Assembly: GCA_025526915.1 (NCBI GenBank)
Contig: JAHLKH010000060.1
Span: forward strand, 62,001-126,000
Origin: Entophlyctis helioformis
Lineage: Eukaryota > Chytridiomycota > Chytridiomycetes > Chytridiales > Chytriomycetaceae
Length of the DNA stretch: 64,000 nucleotides
Direction of reading: 5' to 3'
Shown: positions 46,501 through 60,304 of the stretch, one piece after another
Layout: every line of letters begins with the position of its first letter
Position numbering within the stretch: position 1 is the first letter of the stretch
The notes under the pieces: model-generated
What the model was told of the DNA's origin: nothing
What the model saw: the letters and a program-made list of their open reading frames with translations, nothing else
The model's database searches: none
Program-made: the position numbers and the translations under genes

Positions 46501-49500
46501 TCGCTCAAGTCGAGCGAGCCCGGCAAAGCGCTCGTGGCACTCAAACAGAAATGCATCTCGAATCTGTCCGGCGTAGCCATGCTTGTGCGCGGCGAGCTGA
46601 CGCGCATCCAGCGTGCGATTCTCGGTGCGCTCATCACGATTGATGTGCACAACCGCGACATTGTCGCGGGTCTGATTGCGGCCAAGGTCACGGGTGCAGG
46701 CGACTTCGAGTGGACCAAGCAGCAGCGGTACTATTGGGACGTTGACTCGGACACCTGCCATGTCAAGATGTCCACATCCGTGTTCTCGTACGGATTCGAG
46801 TACCTCGGCTGCAGTCCGCGCCTGGTGATCACGCCGCTCACGGACCGATGTTACCTGACGCTCACGGGTGCGATGCAGCTCAACCTTGGTGGCTCGCCAG
46901 TGGGACCCGCCGGCACAGGCAAAACCGAGACGGTCAAGGACCTTGCCAAAGCAATGGCACGGCAGTGTGTGGTGTTCAACTGCTCCGACGGCATGGACTA
47001 CAAGATGATGGGCAAGATGTTTGCAGGTCTGGCCCAATCCGGCGCATGGTGCTGTTTCGACGAGTTCAACCGCATCGAATCGAAGTGCTGTCCGTGATTG
47101 CACAGCAGCTGCTCACGATCAAGAACGCCAAGGACATGAAGGCAACCAAGTTCATGTTCGAGGGTCGCGAGATCCGGCTCATCGAGACGTGTGCCGCGTT
47201 CATCACCATGAATCCCGGCTATGCCGGCCGCACCGAGCTGCCCGACAACCTCAAGGCGCTCTTCCGTCCCATTGCGATGATGATCCCAGACTACGGCCTC
47301 ATTGCCGAGATCATGCTCTTCTCGGAGGGTTTCGAGAATGCAAAGCCGCTGTCGGGCAAGGTGGTCAACCTGTACAAACTCTGCTCCGAGCAGCTGTCAC
47401 AGCAGGACCACTACGACTTTGGCATGCGTGCCGTCAAGTCGGTGCTGATCATGGCCGGTGCTCTCAAGCGGTCCAACCCGGAGCTCAGCGAGGACGTGGT
47501 GCTGATCCGGTCTCTGCGCGACTCGAACCTGCCCAAGTTCCTCGCAGAGGACATTGGCTGTTCCGCGGTATCCTGTCAGACCTGTTCCCAGGCGTCATTG
47601 TGCCAGACCGCGACTTTGGCACGCTCGTGGGTGCGGTCAAGGACGTCATGCTTGAGCGCAACCTGAGATTGTCGACGGGTTTGTCAGCCGTGTGTGCCAG
47701 CTCTCCGAGACCATGCACATCCGCCACGGTGTGATGCTTGTTGGGCCGACTGGCGGTGGCAAGACAACGTGCTACGAGGTGCTGCAAGAGGCATCTAACC
47801 GTCTGCGCGAGCAAAACTACGGCGACTTCCAGCGCGTCAAGACATGGGTTCTCAATCCAAAGGTGTGTTCATGTTGACCCCCGCTCGTGATTGCGTGTTT
47901 CGCCTGCTGACATTGTCAATGCTTCCTCTTCCTGTCATGTGTGGCAACTGCAAGTGGTGGCCATGACCGAGCTGTACGGCGAGTTCAACCTGGCCACGAT
48001 GGAGTGGAAGGACGGTCTCATTGGATGCATCTTCCGAGCGCAAGTCTCTGAAAACACGCCAGACGAAAAGTGGACCGTCTGCGACGGACCCGTCGATGCG
48101 CTCTGGATCGAGAACATGAACACCGTGCTCGACGACAACAAGCTGCTCACGCTCATCAACGGCGAGCGCATCAAGATGAATCCGACCATGCACATGCTCT
48201 TCGAGGTGGCCGATCTCGCCGTTGCATCGCCAGCAACCGTGTCTCGATGTGGCATGGTGTACATGGACCCCGCGACTCTCGGCTGGCGTGCATATGTGCG
48301 CATGTGGCTGCGCAAGCTGCCCGCCACCGTCAATGACGAAATCAAGGCGCACATCTGGGCCTTGTTTGATGGTCTCGTCGATCCTGGCCTGCGCTATGTG
48401 CGGCGCCACGGCAAGGAGTTTGTAAAGTCTGTCGACCTCAACCTTGTGACGAGTCTGTGCAAGATGCTGCGCACCTATGTCGGCCGCAAAGAGCTCGAGG
48501 GCAAGATCCAGATTGCCGACCTCAAGGCACTCTACTCCAATCTCTTCTTGTTCTGCTACGTGTGGTCGCTTGGCGGCAACCTCGCAGACGGCTACCAGGA
48601 CGGCTTCGACACATTCATGCGCGACATGCTCGAAAACTCTCCCGTTGGCGAGCTGACGATGCCGACGGCCAACACCGTGTTTGGCTACTTTGTCGACCTC
48701 AAGACCCGCAGCTTTGTGCAGTGGGACGACATCGTGCCCAACTTCAAGTACTCGGCAGACGTGCCGTACTTTGAGATGATGGTGCCGACCACCGACACGG
48801 TCAAGTACGCCTACCTCCTCGAGATGCTCCTCAACAACAGCTTCCCGGTGCTGTTCACGGGTAACACGGGTGTGGGCAAGTCGGTGATTGTGCAGGACCT
48901 GCTCAACCGCACCAGCAAGGCGTCCAAGTCTCTCCAGGTAACGCTCAACTTCTCGGCACAGACCAACAGCGCGCAGACGCAGCAGATCATGGAGCTCAAG
49001 CTCGAAAAGAAGAGGAAGAACATCTCGGGTGCGCCGACCGGATTCAACAAGATTGTGCTGTTTGTGGACGACCTCAACATGCCCAAACTCGACACGTATG
49101 GATCGCAGCCGCCCATCGAGCTGCTGCGCCAGTACATTGACTTTGGCGGATTCTACGACCGCGAGAAGCTCACGTGGAAAGTCATCCAGGACATTGACCT
49201 TGTCGCTGCGTGTGCACCTCCAGGCGGCGGCCGCAACAACGTCACGGCTCGCCTGCTGCGGCACTTTAACATGCTCAACATCCCTGCGCCGAGCGAGCAG
49301 TCGCTGTCAAAGATCTTCAAATCCATCGTCGAAGGATTCCTCAAGCCGTTCTCGGCCGAGATCAAGTCGTCCTGCGAAGCCATTGTCAACTCGGCAATTG
49401 AGATCTACCACCGCATGTGCACAGAGCTGCTGCCCACACCGGCCAAATCGCACTACACATTCAACTTGCGCGATCTGTCCAAGGTCATCCAGGGCATTCT

Positions 49501-52500
49501 GCAGATCCGCCCGGGTGTCATCACGACAAAGACCGAGCTCGCACGTCTCTTCTGCCACGAGTCGTCGCGAATCTTCCACGACCGCCTCATCGATGACACG
49601 GACCGGCAGTACTATAACCGGCTGCTCTCGGAGCTGGTTGAAAAGAGCTTCAGCATCCAGATCCCCAAGGAGACGTTCTCGCAGTCGCCCATCATGTTTG
49701 GCGACTTTTCCAAGCGTGGCGTCCCGGCCGAAGACCGTATCTACATCGAGATGGCAGACATGAAAGCCATGACAACCCTGCTGGAAGAGTATCTGGAAGA
49801 GTACAACGTCACGATGAACAAGGACGTGCGGCTCATCTTCTTCATGGACGCCAAACAGCACATCACACGCATTTCGCGCATTATCCGACAGCCGCGCGGC
49901 AATGCACTGCTGATCGGTGTGGGCGGCACGGGCAAACAGTCGCTCACACGGCTGGCGTGCCATATTTCGGACTATCAGTGCATCCAGGTCGAGCTCACGC
50001 GCACGTACGGCGAAGAAGAGTGGCGCGAAGACCTCAAGAAGCTGTACCGGCTCGCGGGTGTGGATGGCAAGAACACCGTCTTCCTGCTGTCGGACACGCA
50101 GATCAAAAAGGAGACGTTCCTCGAGGACATCAACTCGATTCTCAACTCGGGCGAGGTGCCCAACCTGTTCGAGACGGACGAGCGCGAGAAGATTCTGGGC
50201 GACCTGCGGCCCATGGCACGCGAGAAGGGGCTGGGCGAAGATCGCGATTCGGTGTACCAACTGTTCATCAACCGTGTGCGTGACAACCTGCATATCGTCT
50301 TTGGCACGAGCCCTGTGGGCGATACGTTCCGCACACGGTGCCGCATGTTCCCGTCGCTCGTCAACTGCTGCACCATCGACTGGTTCGACGAATGGCCAAA
50401 GGAGGCGCTGCTGTCCGTGTCGCGCCGGTTCTTTGAGTTTGTCGACCTGGGCAACGACGACATGAAGGAGAAGATTGCAAGCATGTGTGTCGAGATCCAC
50501 GCATCCGTCGGCGAAATAGCCAAGCGCTACTACGCCGAGCTGCGTCGCCGCTACTACACAACACCCACGTCGTACCTCGAGCTCATCAATCTGTACATTG
50601 CGATGCTGCAAGAGAAGCGCAAGGAGATCGGCTCGGCACGCGACCGGCTGCGCAACGGTCTGAACAAGCTCGCTGACACCAACGAGCTGGTTGCCAACAT
50701 GCACGTCGAGCTGGAGGCTCTTGGTCCCGAACTCAAGATCCGCGCACAAGACACCGAGGCGCTCATGATCAAAATCGCCAAGGACCAGGAGATGGCCGAC
50801 GGTGTGCGCAAGGTTGTGTCCGAAGAAGAGGCGGTCGTCCGCGAAAAGGCTTTGCAGACGGAGGCCATTGCAGCCGAAGCACAAAAGGATCTCGATGAGG
50901 CCCTTCCCGCGCTCGAGGCCGCCTACAAGGCTCTTGACGGTCTCGAGAAAAAGGACATTGCCGAGTTGAAGGTGTTCTCGAAGCCGCCCGATCTCGTGCT
51001 GATGGTGATGGAGGCCATCTGCATTCTCTTCAAGCTCAAGCCCGACTGGGAGAATTCCAAGAAACTGCTGTCGGACCCGCAGCTCATGAAGAAGATGGCC
51101 GAGTACGACAAGGACAACATTCCCGAGAGTCTGTCCAAGAAGCTCAAAAAGTACATTGAGAGTCCCAACTTTACGCCCGAGGCCGTCGAAAAAGTATCGC
51201 GCGCGTGCAAGAGTATGTGTATGTGGGTCATCGCCATGGACCTGTACTCGCGGGTGTTCAAGGAGGTGCTGCCCAAGCGCAAGCGGCTGGAGGAGGCACA
51301 GCAGACGCTCGAAGTCACGCGTGCAAAGCTGGCCGAGAAGGCGGCGGCGTTGGCAGAGGTCGAGAACCAGCTCGAGAAGCTCAAGGCCAAGTACGAGAAC
51401 TCGGTGTCGTCCAAGAAGCAGCTGGTGGAGAAGATGGAGGAGACGACGCGGCGGCTGGCACGCGCAAGCAAGCTCACGCTTGCGCTGGCTGATGAGCAGA
51501 TCCGATGGACAGACTCTGTGGAGCGGCTCAACGTGCAGATTGACCTGCTGGTGGGCAACATCTTCCTCAGCGCGGCCTGTGTCGCGTACTTTGGTGCCTT
51601 TACATCCACGTTCCGTGCCGAGCTTGTGCACGGATGGATTGTCAGCTGCCAGGCGGCCGAGATCCCCGTGTCGGAAAACTTTAATGTGCTCGAGCATCTG
51701 GCTGATCCGGCCGTGGTGCGCGACTGGAACATCCAGGGTCTGCCGGCCGACGCGCTGTCGATTGAAAACGGCATTCTGGTGACACGCGGTCGCCGATGGC
51801 CGCTGATGATCGATCCGCAGGGACAGGCAAACCGGTGGATCCGGTCCATGGAAGGCGCTGAGCTCAAGACAATCAAGCTGACCGAGCCCAAGTTCCTGCG
51901 GTCGCTGGAAAACGCCGTTCGCACTGGCCAGCCGGTGCTGATGGAAGATGTGGGCGAGCAGCTGGATCCAGCGCTGGAGCCGCTGCTGCTGAAGCAGACG
52001 GTGCGTCAGGGCGGCCGTGTGCTCATCAAGCTCGGCGACTCTCTGGTCGAGTACGATCGCAACTTCAAGCTGTACATCACGACCAAGCTGCCCAACCCGC
52101 ACTACTTGCCCGAGGTGTGCATCAAGGTCACGATCATCAACTTTACCGTCACCAAGATTGGTCTCGAGGGCCAGCTGCTGGCTGATGTGGTCAAGCTCGA
52201 GCGTCCCGAGCTGGAGGAGCAGCGCAACTCGCTGATTGTCAACATTGCCGCCGACAAGAAGCAGCTCAAGGACATTGAGGAGAAGATTCTCAAGCTGCTG
52301 TTCAACTCGCAAGGCAACATTCTCGACGACGAGGAGCTCATTAGCACTCTCAACCAGTCCAAGGTCACGTCGGCCGCCATCAACGAGCGCGTGCTCCAGG
52401 CCGAGCAGACCGAGCAGGACATCAACATGGCGCGTGAAAAGTACCGTCCGGTCGCCATCCGCGGCTCTGTGCTGTACTTTGTCATTGCCGATCTAGCCGA

Positions 52501-55297
52501 GATGGACCCCATGTACCAGTTCTCGCTCAAGTACTTCAAGAACCTGTTCAACAACTGCATTTCCGAGTCTGAGAAGTGCGACGACCTGCACAAACGCATC
52601 GAGCTCCTGTGCAAGAACACCACATACGAGACCTTCACCAACGTGTCGCGCGGACTGTTTGAGGCACACAAGATGATCTTTGCGTTCATGATATGTGTCG
52701 AGACGATGCGCGAGCGCGGCGTCATTGACGAGGTCGAGTGGAGTTTCTTCCTGCGCGGCAGCGGCATCCTGCGGTCCGACCTTCCAGCCCGACCAAACGC
52801 CCGGTGGCTGTCCAACTACATGTGGCAGAACCTGTGCGACCTGGCGTTTACGGTCCCGCAGTTTGGATACACTATTGATCACATCGCCATGTACCCGGCC
52901 GACTGGGAGTCGCTTGTTGAGGCAGACGATCCGTACCTGCTGCCGATCCCTGGCGACATGACTTCGCAGCTCACGGACGTACAGCGCATGCTGCTGGTCA
53001 AGGTGCTGCGTGAAGAGAAGCTGGTGCAGTCGGCGATCGAGTTCATCAAGCGCAATCTTGGCGCAGAGTTTATCGATGTGCCGCCGCTGGATCTTGCCAA
53101 GGCATACAAGGACACGTCCACCGCATCGCCGCTCATCTTCATTCTCTCGACAGGCTCGGATCCTGTCGCTTCGCTGATGAAGTTTGCATCGTCATCCAAG
53201 ATCGCCATGCAGGACAAGCTGTTCATGATATCTCTCGGCCAGGGCCAGGGCCCCATTGCCGAAGAGCTCATCAAGCGCGCCGTCTCGAATGGCGAGTGGG
53301 TGTTCCTCCAAAACTGCCATCTGGCCGCATCGTTCATGAACCGGCTCGAGGCGATCGTCAAGGAGTTTGGCCAGCCCGAGACAGACATCCATCCCAACTT
53401 CCGCCTGTTCCTCTCGTCGATGCCGTCCAAAGTGTTCCCCATCTCCGTGCTCCAGGAAGGCGTCAAGATCACCAACGAGCCGCCCAAAGGTCTGCGTGCC
53501 AATCTCGCGCGCAGCTTTGCTGACATTTCCAAAGACTTGTTTGACGACCATCCGCCACAGGGCGTCAAGTTCCGCAAGCTGCTCTTTGGTGTCTGTTTCT
53601 TCAACGCCGTCATCCACGAGCGCAAAAAGTTTGGCCCGCTCGGCTGGAACATCCTGTACGACTGGTCCAACTCGGATCTGGAAGTGTCCATCACGATCCT
53701 GCGCAACATGCTGCAAGAGTACAAGAGCATCCCGTGGGAGGCTTTGCTGTACCTGACGGGCGAGATTACGTTTGGCGGCCGTGTGACAGACGACTGGGAT
53801 CGCCGCACTCTCAAGTCTGTGCTCGCGCGATTCTACACGCCGCAGATCCTGGACGACTCGTACAAGCTGTCGCCGTCTGGCATCTACTTTGCCCCGCCAG
53901 ATGGCGACATGTTGTCATTCAAGACGTACATTGAGAGTCTGCCGTTTACAGAAGAGCCGTCGGTGTTTGGCATGCACGAAAACGCCAACATCAGCTTCCA
54001 GCTGCAGGAAACACGGCGGCTCATCAAGGCGGTGCTGGATGTCCAGCCGCGCACGACGAGCGGCGGCGGCACCAAGTCAAGCGACGAGATTGTCACGGGC
54101 ATTGCGACGGTCATCCTGGACGACTGGCCGGCACTGCTGGTGATTGAAGTACCGACGAACCGGCCGTCGTCAGGCAAGGGTGGCGGCGATGGCCCGTCCT
54201 CGACGGTTGTTGAGCATTTGTTCAAGCGCGACGAGAATGGCCGCATGCTCAACTCGCTCAGCACCGTGTTGCTGCAGAGGCGGCACGTTTCAACAAGCTC
54301 AACAGTCCTGATCCGCTTTTCGCTCGAGAGTCTGGTCAAGGCTGTCAAGGGCCTGATTGTCATGAGCTCAGAGCTCGAACTCGTGTTCAAGAGTCTGCTC
54401 AACAACGAGGTATGTCTGATCTGGGCAGTGGTGCCTGTGCGGCGTTCCTGTGCTGACGGCTGTGTTGGTGGCAGGTTCCAGCAGCATGGGCCAACCACGC
54501 GTATCCGTCGCTCAAGCCACTTGGTTCATGGGTCAAGGACTTCCAGCGCCGCATGCATATGATTGGCACATGGGCGGAATCTGGCCAGCCCAAGACATTC
54601 TGGCTTCCGGGCTTCTTCTTCCCGCAAGGTATGCAGGCAACAGCGCCATGCATCCCACACATCAACCAACTGACTCCACATGCACGCCTCGATTTGATAG
54701 GGTTCTTGACTGGTGTGCTACAGAACCATGCACGCAAGTTCAACATCCCCATCGACACGCTTGGATTCAACTTCCGCGTCAAGGACTTTGACGTGGACGA
54801 TCCGCGTGTTGCGGCCGAGGCCGAAAGCACCGAAGAAGACGGCGTGTTGATCAGTGGCATGTTCATGGAAGGTGCTCGGTGGGATCGCGAGAAACGGCTG
54901 CTGCAAGACTCGTTCCCAATGGAAATGTTTTCGGTGAGTCGCGGCATCTCAATTGAACAGCCATGCAGTGTGTGTGGAGATGCTGACACTCCTTGAACCT
55001 TGCAGACGATGCCCCTCATCCGGTTTATCCCGACACAAAACAGCGGACCCAAGGAGCGGCAGTATGTGTGTCCCATGTACAAGACATCGGCGCGCGCAGG
55101 CACGCTGTCAACGACTGGCCACTCCACCAACTTTGTTGTCGTTATCTACCTGCCGTCCGACAAGCCAGCCGACTACTGGATCGCCAAGGGAGTCGCGCTT
55201 CTCGTAAGTCCCTCGTTGCATGCAGCCGTCTCTCCATCTGTTCTCAACGCAGGACATGTGCTGACGCTTTGATCAACAGTGCCAACTGAACGAATAG
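40596..55297 (+). CDS. Axonemal dynein heavy chain, single-headed inner-arm type
   Basis: Motor ATPase of the flagellar axoneme. The start [10 protein letters not shown] opens a disordered leader of several hundred residues, then the tail/linker ([36 protein letters not shown]). Motor P-loops: AAA1 [18 protein letters not shown] (46.9 kb), AAA2 [14 protein letters not shown] (47.75 kb), AAA3 [15 protein letters not shown] (48.87 kb), AAA4 [14 protein letters not shown] (49.92 kb). The stalk coiled coils are near 50.6-51.5 kb, and the C-terminal domain ends [25 protein letters not shown] is typical of the DNAH1/3/6/7/12 group. The long exon 47.95-54.4 kb is clean. Small introns include 47862-47949, 54411-54474, and the last at 55204-55279; the intron at 41204-41340 appears to be GC-AG. 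About a dozen frame changes between 40.8 and 47.6 kb interrupt conserved sequence and look like base errors. Confidence 0.92.
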
Positions 55298-55351
55298 GAA
55301 AGAGAGAATGCCAAGAGGTTCAATAGAGCAATGCTGAATAAAGACAAAGAC

Positions 55352-58300
55352 TCAAGCCCATGGTCCAGGTGTCACTGAAATGAGCTTGGGGTCTCGCACA
55401 TACTCGTCGTGGTATTCGGCATCACCGCGTGCGATACGGCTGAATGTCCGATCACCCATGCCAGTCGTCGCCGCTGCCACTGGCCCGTCAAATGCGAACG
55501 GTGCAACGGCACGCAGTCGGAGCGTCGAGTAGTGGTGCGACGCATGGACGGGTCGTTGTGGAAGCATGTCGTCGTCTGTGTTGCGGTCGATCCCCATTGA
55601 AGGCAGCGAGGCCGCGCGGCGTGAGAGGCCGGCGTTGTGTGTCCATGGCCGTGAGGATGCCCGGCGTGCCGATGACGACGGTGCGTCAATAGTGACGGCT
55701 TTGGTATCTTTCTGGCCGTCTGATACTGCTGGCTGGGTCAGCGACAGCCTCAACAGGCTGCCTGATCCCGAGCGCTTACTCAGCGACTCTCGACCGCCAG
55801 CACCAGGATTGGCAGATGCTGATCCAACAAGCCGATCCGATGGCCCCTGAGCAACCGATGGTTTGCCAATGCTGCTGTTACGGGCACTCGATCGCCGGAT
55901 CAACGCTCCCAGATCCGTCTGTTGCTGCTGTGGCGCGGACTGCTGCTTGCTTTGCACACGCGCGAGCATCGTCTTGACATCTTGGCGGACGCGTGCACTC
56001 GAGCCGGTTCGTGGACCAACAGCCGTCAAATGATGGTGCATCGGCAGCAACGGCGGATGGAACGCACCACCGCCTGGTCCACTGCAGCCGACCGGAACAA
56101 TGCTGGCCAGCAACGATGCGGGTATAGGTGTTGAAGTTGCTGCTGTTTGCGCTGCGGCATTGTGGCTGGCGCCAGTCTCGGTGCGGCCGGCGGTGCTGCC
56201 CGCGTAGCCAGAAGAGTGCCCTTTCCGTCGCTTGCTCTTCTTGAGTGGACGAATAATGACCCACATGCCCTTCCTGAGTCGCGGCTCAATTACGGCTAGA
56301 CTGACGCCTGCCTTTGAACTTGCGAGCGTTGTCCCTGCACCATCCGTGCCAGCTATCGCCGACTGCTGAGCAGAGCCAGCAGGCCCAGCTGCACTGGAGG
56401 GCTGCGAAGATATCCCAACAGCAGCGGCGACCGCGGCACCGTACTGGGACGGATTTGATGTGCCGGTTGCCAACGCAGGGCTGCTCTTGAGTTTTGAGAT
56501 ATGGGATGGCACGCGCTGTAATCGCGCCTCGACAGGGACTTGCAGCAGGCTCACGGCCACGTTGCTTGTGTCGCCGAATAGTTTGTTGGGCCAAGCCCCT
56601 GCACCGACGGCGCTCTTCGCTGCTTGGTTGAGCGCATTCAAGAGTCCCATGTCGAGCGGTCTCTCGAGCACGCCGTGGTCACGCGATCGCTCAGCAAGCC
56701 GCTCGAAGATGACTGTGGCCGTTGACGGTTTGGGCTGCGGCTCTTCGACGTGCAGTCGCAGTTGCTGGAAATGCACCGACGTTTGCGGCTCGCTGGGCGG
56801 GTAGTCACCGAGCGGGTCGTATGCTCCAGCGCTGATATCTGGCATGCCAATGTGAGAGACATCGCGACTGGCAGAAGCTGGGTTGGCAGTCTTGGCAGAT
56901 CGGCTTGTAGATGCCGGTGCCGATCCTGATGTCACACCGCTTGCTCCACCAGACTGAACTCCGCCTGAACCCGGGGAAGCAGAAAGAACTGCGTCGATCT
57001 CCACATTGCCGTATGCAAGGCCAGCCGCACTGTGCGCGCCATGCCGAGGATCAAGGCTTATGCTGTTGCTGTTGGTGATGATGGACGTCTGCAGTCTACC
57101 GTTGTTGGTGTTGATGCTTCCTAGCGCCATTGGCTTTGGGCTCGAGTGCTGGGCGGACGCGCTGTGCGTGCGTTGGTGGATATCCTGCTCTGAGAGTGTC
57201 AGGAGCAGTCATGTCCAAGTTCAAGGATGTAGACGCGCGAACCAAGCCACTTGCCTTGCTCACAAAGGTGCCTGCCACAAACTGCACAGACTTGCGCTCA
57301 GCTTGGTGGATCGTCGGCTGTGCTTTGGTATTGGCACGGCCATCGCTGTCGCTGCTGTTACTGCTGGTGTAGTGATGGTTGTCGATGGGCCGGCCAAGCA
57401 GGCTCTGAGGCGGGAGGATTTCCCTTGAAGGATCGGGCACAGACCCAGACAGCTCGTCCGACTGCTCTTGCTGCTGCTGCTGATGCTGCTGGTGCGTTTT
57501 CTGGCGAGCCATGGCCAGCGTGTCTTGGTCGAGCGAGCCACCTGATCAGCAACCGCAGCAGTCTTAGTCGGCTACAGGAGCAGTAATCTCTGCAATCAAC
57601 CAACAGGATCTTACCCAGATGCTCGTACTCGACACTGGGTGGTGGAAGAGCTGTTTGGCCGTCCTTGGTCCAGTCTTCTCGTGACTCTGTCTTTGACCGA
57701 TCACGCCTTGACGCATTCAGGATCTGGCACACGCGGGGATTGAGGTTGTTGACGCCAAAGATGCGGCCGAGGTTGATGATGGCCATGCCTGAGCCACTGG
57801 CAGGCAGGGCCGGCTTGTTTGGCTTGATGCTGCGACTCTCATTGTGCATATCGTTGGCCGACCAAGGCGTACGCGTCGATGCTGCCCGTGCAGATGGGAG
57901 GCGATGGAACGCAGACGATATCCGCAACTTGACTGCTCGCCGTTCAACGGCATCATGCGAGTATTCGACAGTTGATGGATCGGCTGTAGAGGCTGGCTCT
58001 GCAGAACGCCCTCTGGCTGGCATCCGTGCCGCATCTTCTGCAACGGGTCTCGGTTCGTCCGGCTTGCTCTTTGACGGTGGATTCTGCAGACTCTGGGATG
58101 CCCTTGCTGCACACGAGCCGTCTTGATGTGCATCTGTCTGCTGCTTAAGAGGGGCAGCAGACAATGGCTCGCTGGGCTTGGCTTGCACTGGATGCGCTTG
58201 TGGCGGCGGCGGCGGTGGCGGTGGCGGTGTTGCTGTTGAGCCGGTAAGGTGCTGGCGGCGTGGGAAAACCTCGACTGCTTCAAACTGCGAAACCGTTCCA

Positions 58301-60171
58301 TGCTGCTGATGCCTTTGTCTGCTGGCATGCTTTGGACTGCGTGGCGAAGCCTGCTGCAGATCGGCGCCGTGAGTTTGCTGGCAATCGTCCTTGGCAACAC
58401 CACAGTCTTGGTCGCAGTCATCGTCATGATGCCTCCAAATGTTTCTCATGCACGGCGGTGGCGTGTGCACGAGGACAGATCCGTCCAATGTCTCGATCCC
58501 AACGTCCAGACACGCGCCGTGATGCGGATGCGGGTTGTGGATGGCCGATCGCGACCGCTCAATCGCAGCTGCTGCACCAGCGACTTCGTGTGCCACACTG
58601 GCTTTGGATCGGTGCAGAAATGCCGATTGGCTTGTCTTGCGTTGCGACGGCTCTCTTTGAAGTGAAGCAGTGCTCTTGGTCTTGCTGCCAGGGGTTGAAT
58701 CGGCCGGCGCGGTTGCATCCGCCGTTGCCGCCTCGCTTGCCGTCGATGGCACTGCAGGCTTGGCTGCAGCTCCCGAGGATGGTTGGCCGAGATCGCAGGA
58801 CACAGACTTTGCAGCCATTGATCCATGAATGCTGCCAGACTTGCCAAACGACGATGCTTTGCTCAGAAGGCGCTGCTGTGAAGGAGAGCTGAGCTTCTGA
58901 GCAGCAGTCGCCAGAGTCTGCGACTGCACTCGAGACTTTGTGCGGATCTGGGCAAACGACGATGTCTTGGACTGGGAGTGCGATCGCTGATGCGGCTCGC
59001 TTTGCTGCTTGTCGCTCTCGCTCGGCTTGCGGCGTGCAGAGTAAGCCGCTGCATGGTCGGTGGATTGGTCTGCAAACGGATCAACCTGGCCGTCGCCACC
59101 CGCAAAAAACGGGCCGAGATCGTCGGCCCAAGACACCACTTGGCCGGCCTTGGACGGGATGTCGACTCCGGACGTATCCCTGTCGCGAGGGTTGCCGTCG
59201 CCTTGCGCTCCGACTGGGGCGATCGCATGAACACAACATCGTGATCCGCATAGTCGCCATCCATGCCGTTGGCGCTGCCGCTTGATCCGTCAGAACCATC
59301 GTGCTCGTCGGAGTATAGGAGCGTGTGGCGCAACGAGGTAGCTGAATGCGTTGCGGTCAAGGTCGGCCTCTCGTCGCAGTTTGAAGAGCGACTTTGCCAT
59401 GGCCAAGTCTGGTAGCACCGAAGGGAGAGTCTCGTCGCCATCATCCTCGCCTTGGTGATGGCTCTTTACGAGCAGCTGGTCGACGGTTTCCTCGCCGTCT
59501 TGCTGCTGCTCTTCTGCCTGTTCTACAGGCTGCTCGATTGCTTCGACTTGCTGCAGATCTGGTGCGGTCGGCTGCGTGTCAAGCGCCTCCTGCGGCAGCG
59601 GATCGTCGAGAACAGCATCTTCAGCAGGACTTTCGCACTGCACTCTCTGATCAAGGAGCGTTTCGAAGGCTGCAGCCGCTGCTGCTGGTGATGGCGGCGG
59701 AAGCGGCCGTCGTTTCGATCTCCTTGCGCCAAGGTCGCGCTGGTCGATTCCTGAGGCATGCGATTTTGACCGAGCCATGCCCGCGCGTCGGTGGCTTGGC
59801 TGTCGCTGAAACTGGACTCGATGTTCTGGCTGCTCGTGCTGCTCTGCCTCCTCGGCCTGCTGCTGGTCCGGGTGTTCCGCATCTGGCGCAGTCGTAGGCT
59901 CCTCACGCTCCTCGGCCTGAGTGCTGGCCTGCGATTGCCGACTGGTGCTGGCGTGGCTGATCCGGCCATGTTCGGTGCTGCTGGTGCTCGTGCTGCTGTT
60001 CCTGACGCTTGCGCTGTGGTCGCTCGAATCCACATTATTGTGACCACGGTCCACCTTGCTGCCTCGGATCTGGTTTGCGGCCAGGTTGGAGCTGCTTGCG
60101 GTGATCGGCTGTTGGTCGTCGTCGTCGTCGGCAGCAATGCGGTCCTGCGCGCTGTGCAGGTCCAGTTCCAT
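55352..60171 (-). CDS. Unrecognised large disordered protein (about 1,500 residues)
   Basis: I do not recognise this protein. It starts at ATG 60171 (MELDLHSAQDRI) on the minus strand; one intron is clear (57542-57614, gtaaga...gatcag, phase 1) and the stop is at 55352-55354. Most of it is Ser/Ala/Gln/Pro/Asp-rich, with a nine-Pro run near 58210 and many basic Arg-Ser clusters. A few conserved-looking islands stand out: SWADDLGPFFAGG, MAIINLGRIFGVNNLNPRVC, KSVQFVAGTFVSKASGLVRA, LGDYPPSEPQTSVHFQQLRL and RLRKGMWVIIRPLKKSKRRK. Frame changes near 59320, 59180 and 57195 have no splice signals, and the same composition continues across them. It is convergent with the dynein gene (55 bp between stops) and divergent from the next gene. 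Confidence 0.6.
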
Positions 60172-60304
60172 ATCACCCAACGCTCACGGCAATGCTGCAC
60201 AGCGTCTGGTCGTTGCGGTAAGGCGATTCGGTGGCGATGTGTGTTGAGGATATGTGCGCGAACGTGTTTGCACGGTTTTCACAGATATCGGCTTTCGGGA
60301 TCGA
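60172..60304. promoter_or_regulatory. Divergent promoter between two disordered-protein genes
   Basis: Only 133 bp separate the start codons at 60171 (minus) and 60305 (plus), so both genes must share this interval. I could not pick out a TATA box or a clear factor site. Confidence 0.5.

Noticed and set aside
49307..52312. A 1,001-codon open frame on the minus strand opposite the dynein motor
   Set aside because: It lies wholly antisense to conserved dynein AAA sequence; long antisense frames are expected where GC-rich codons avoid TTA, CTA and TCA.
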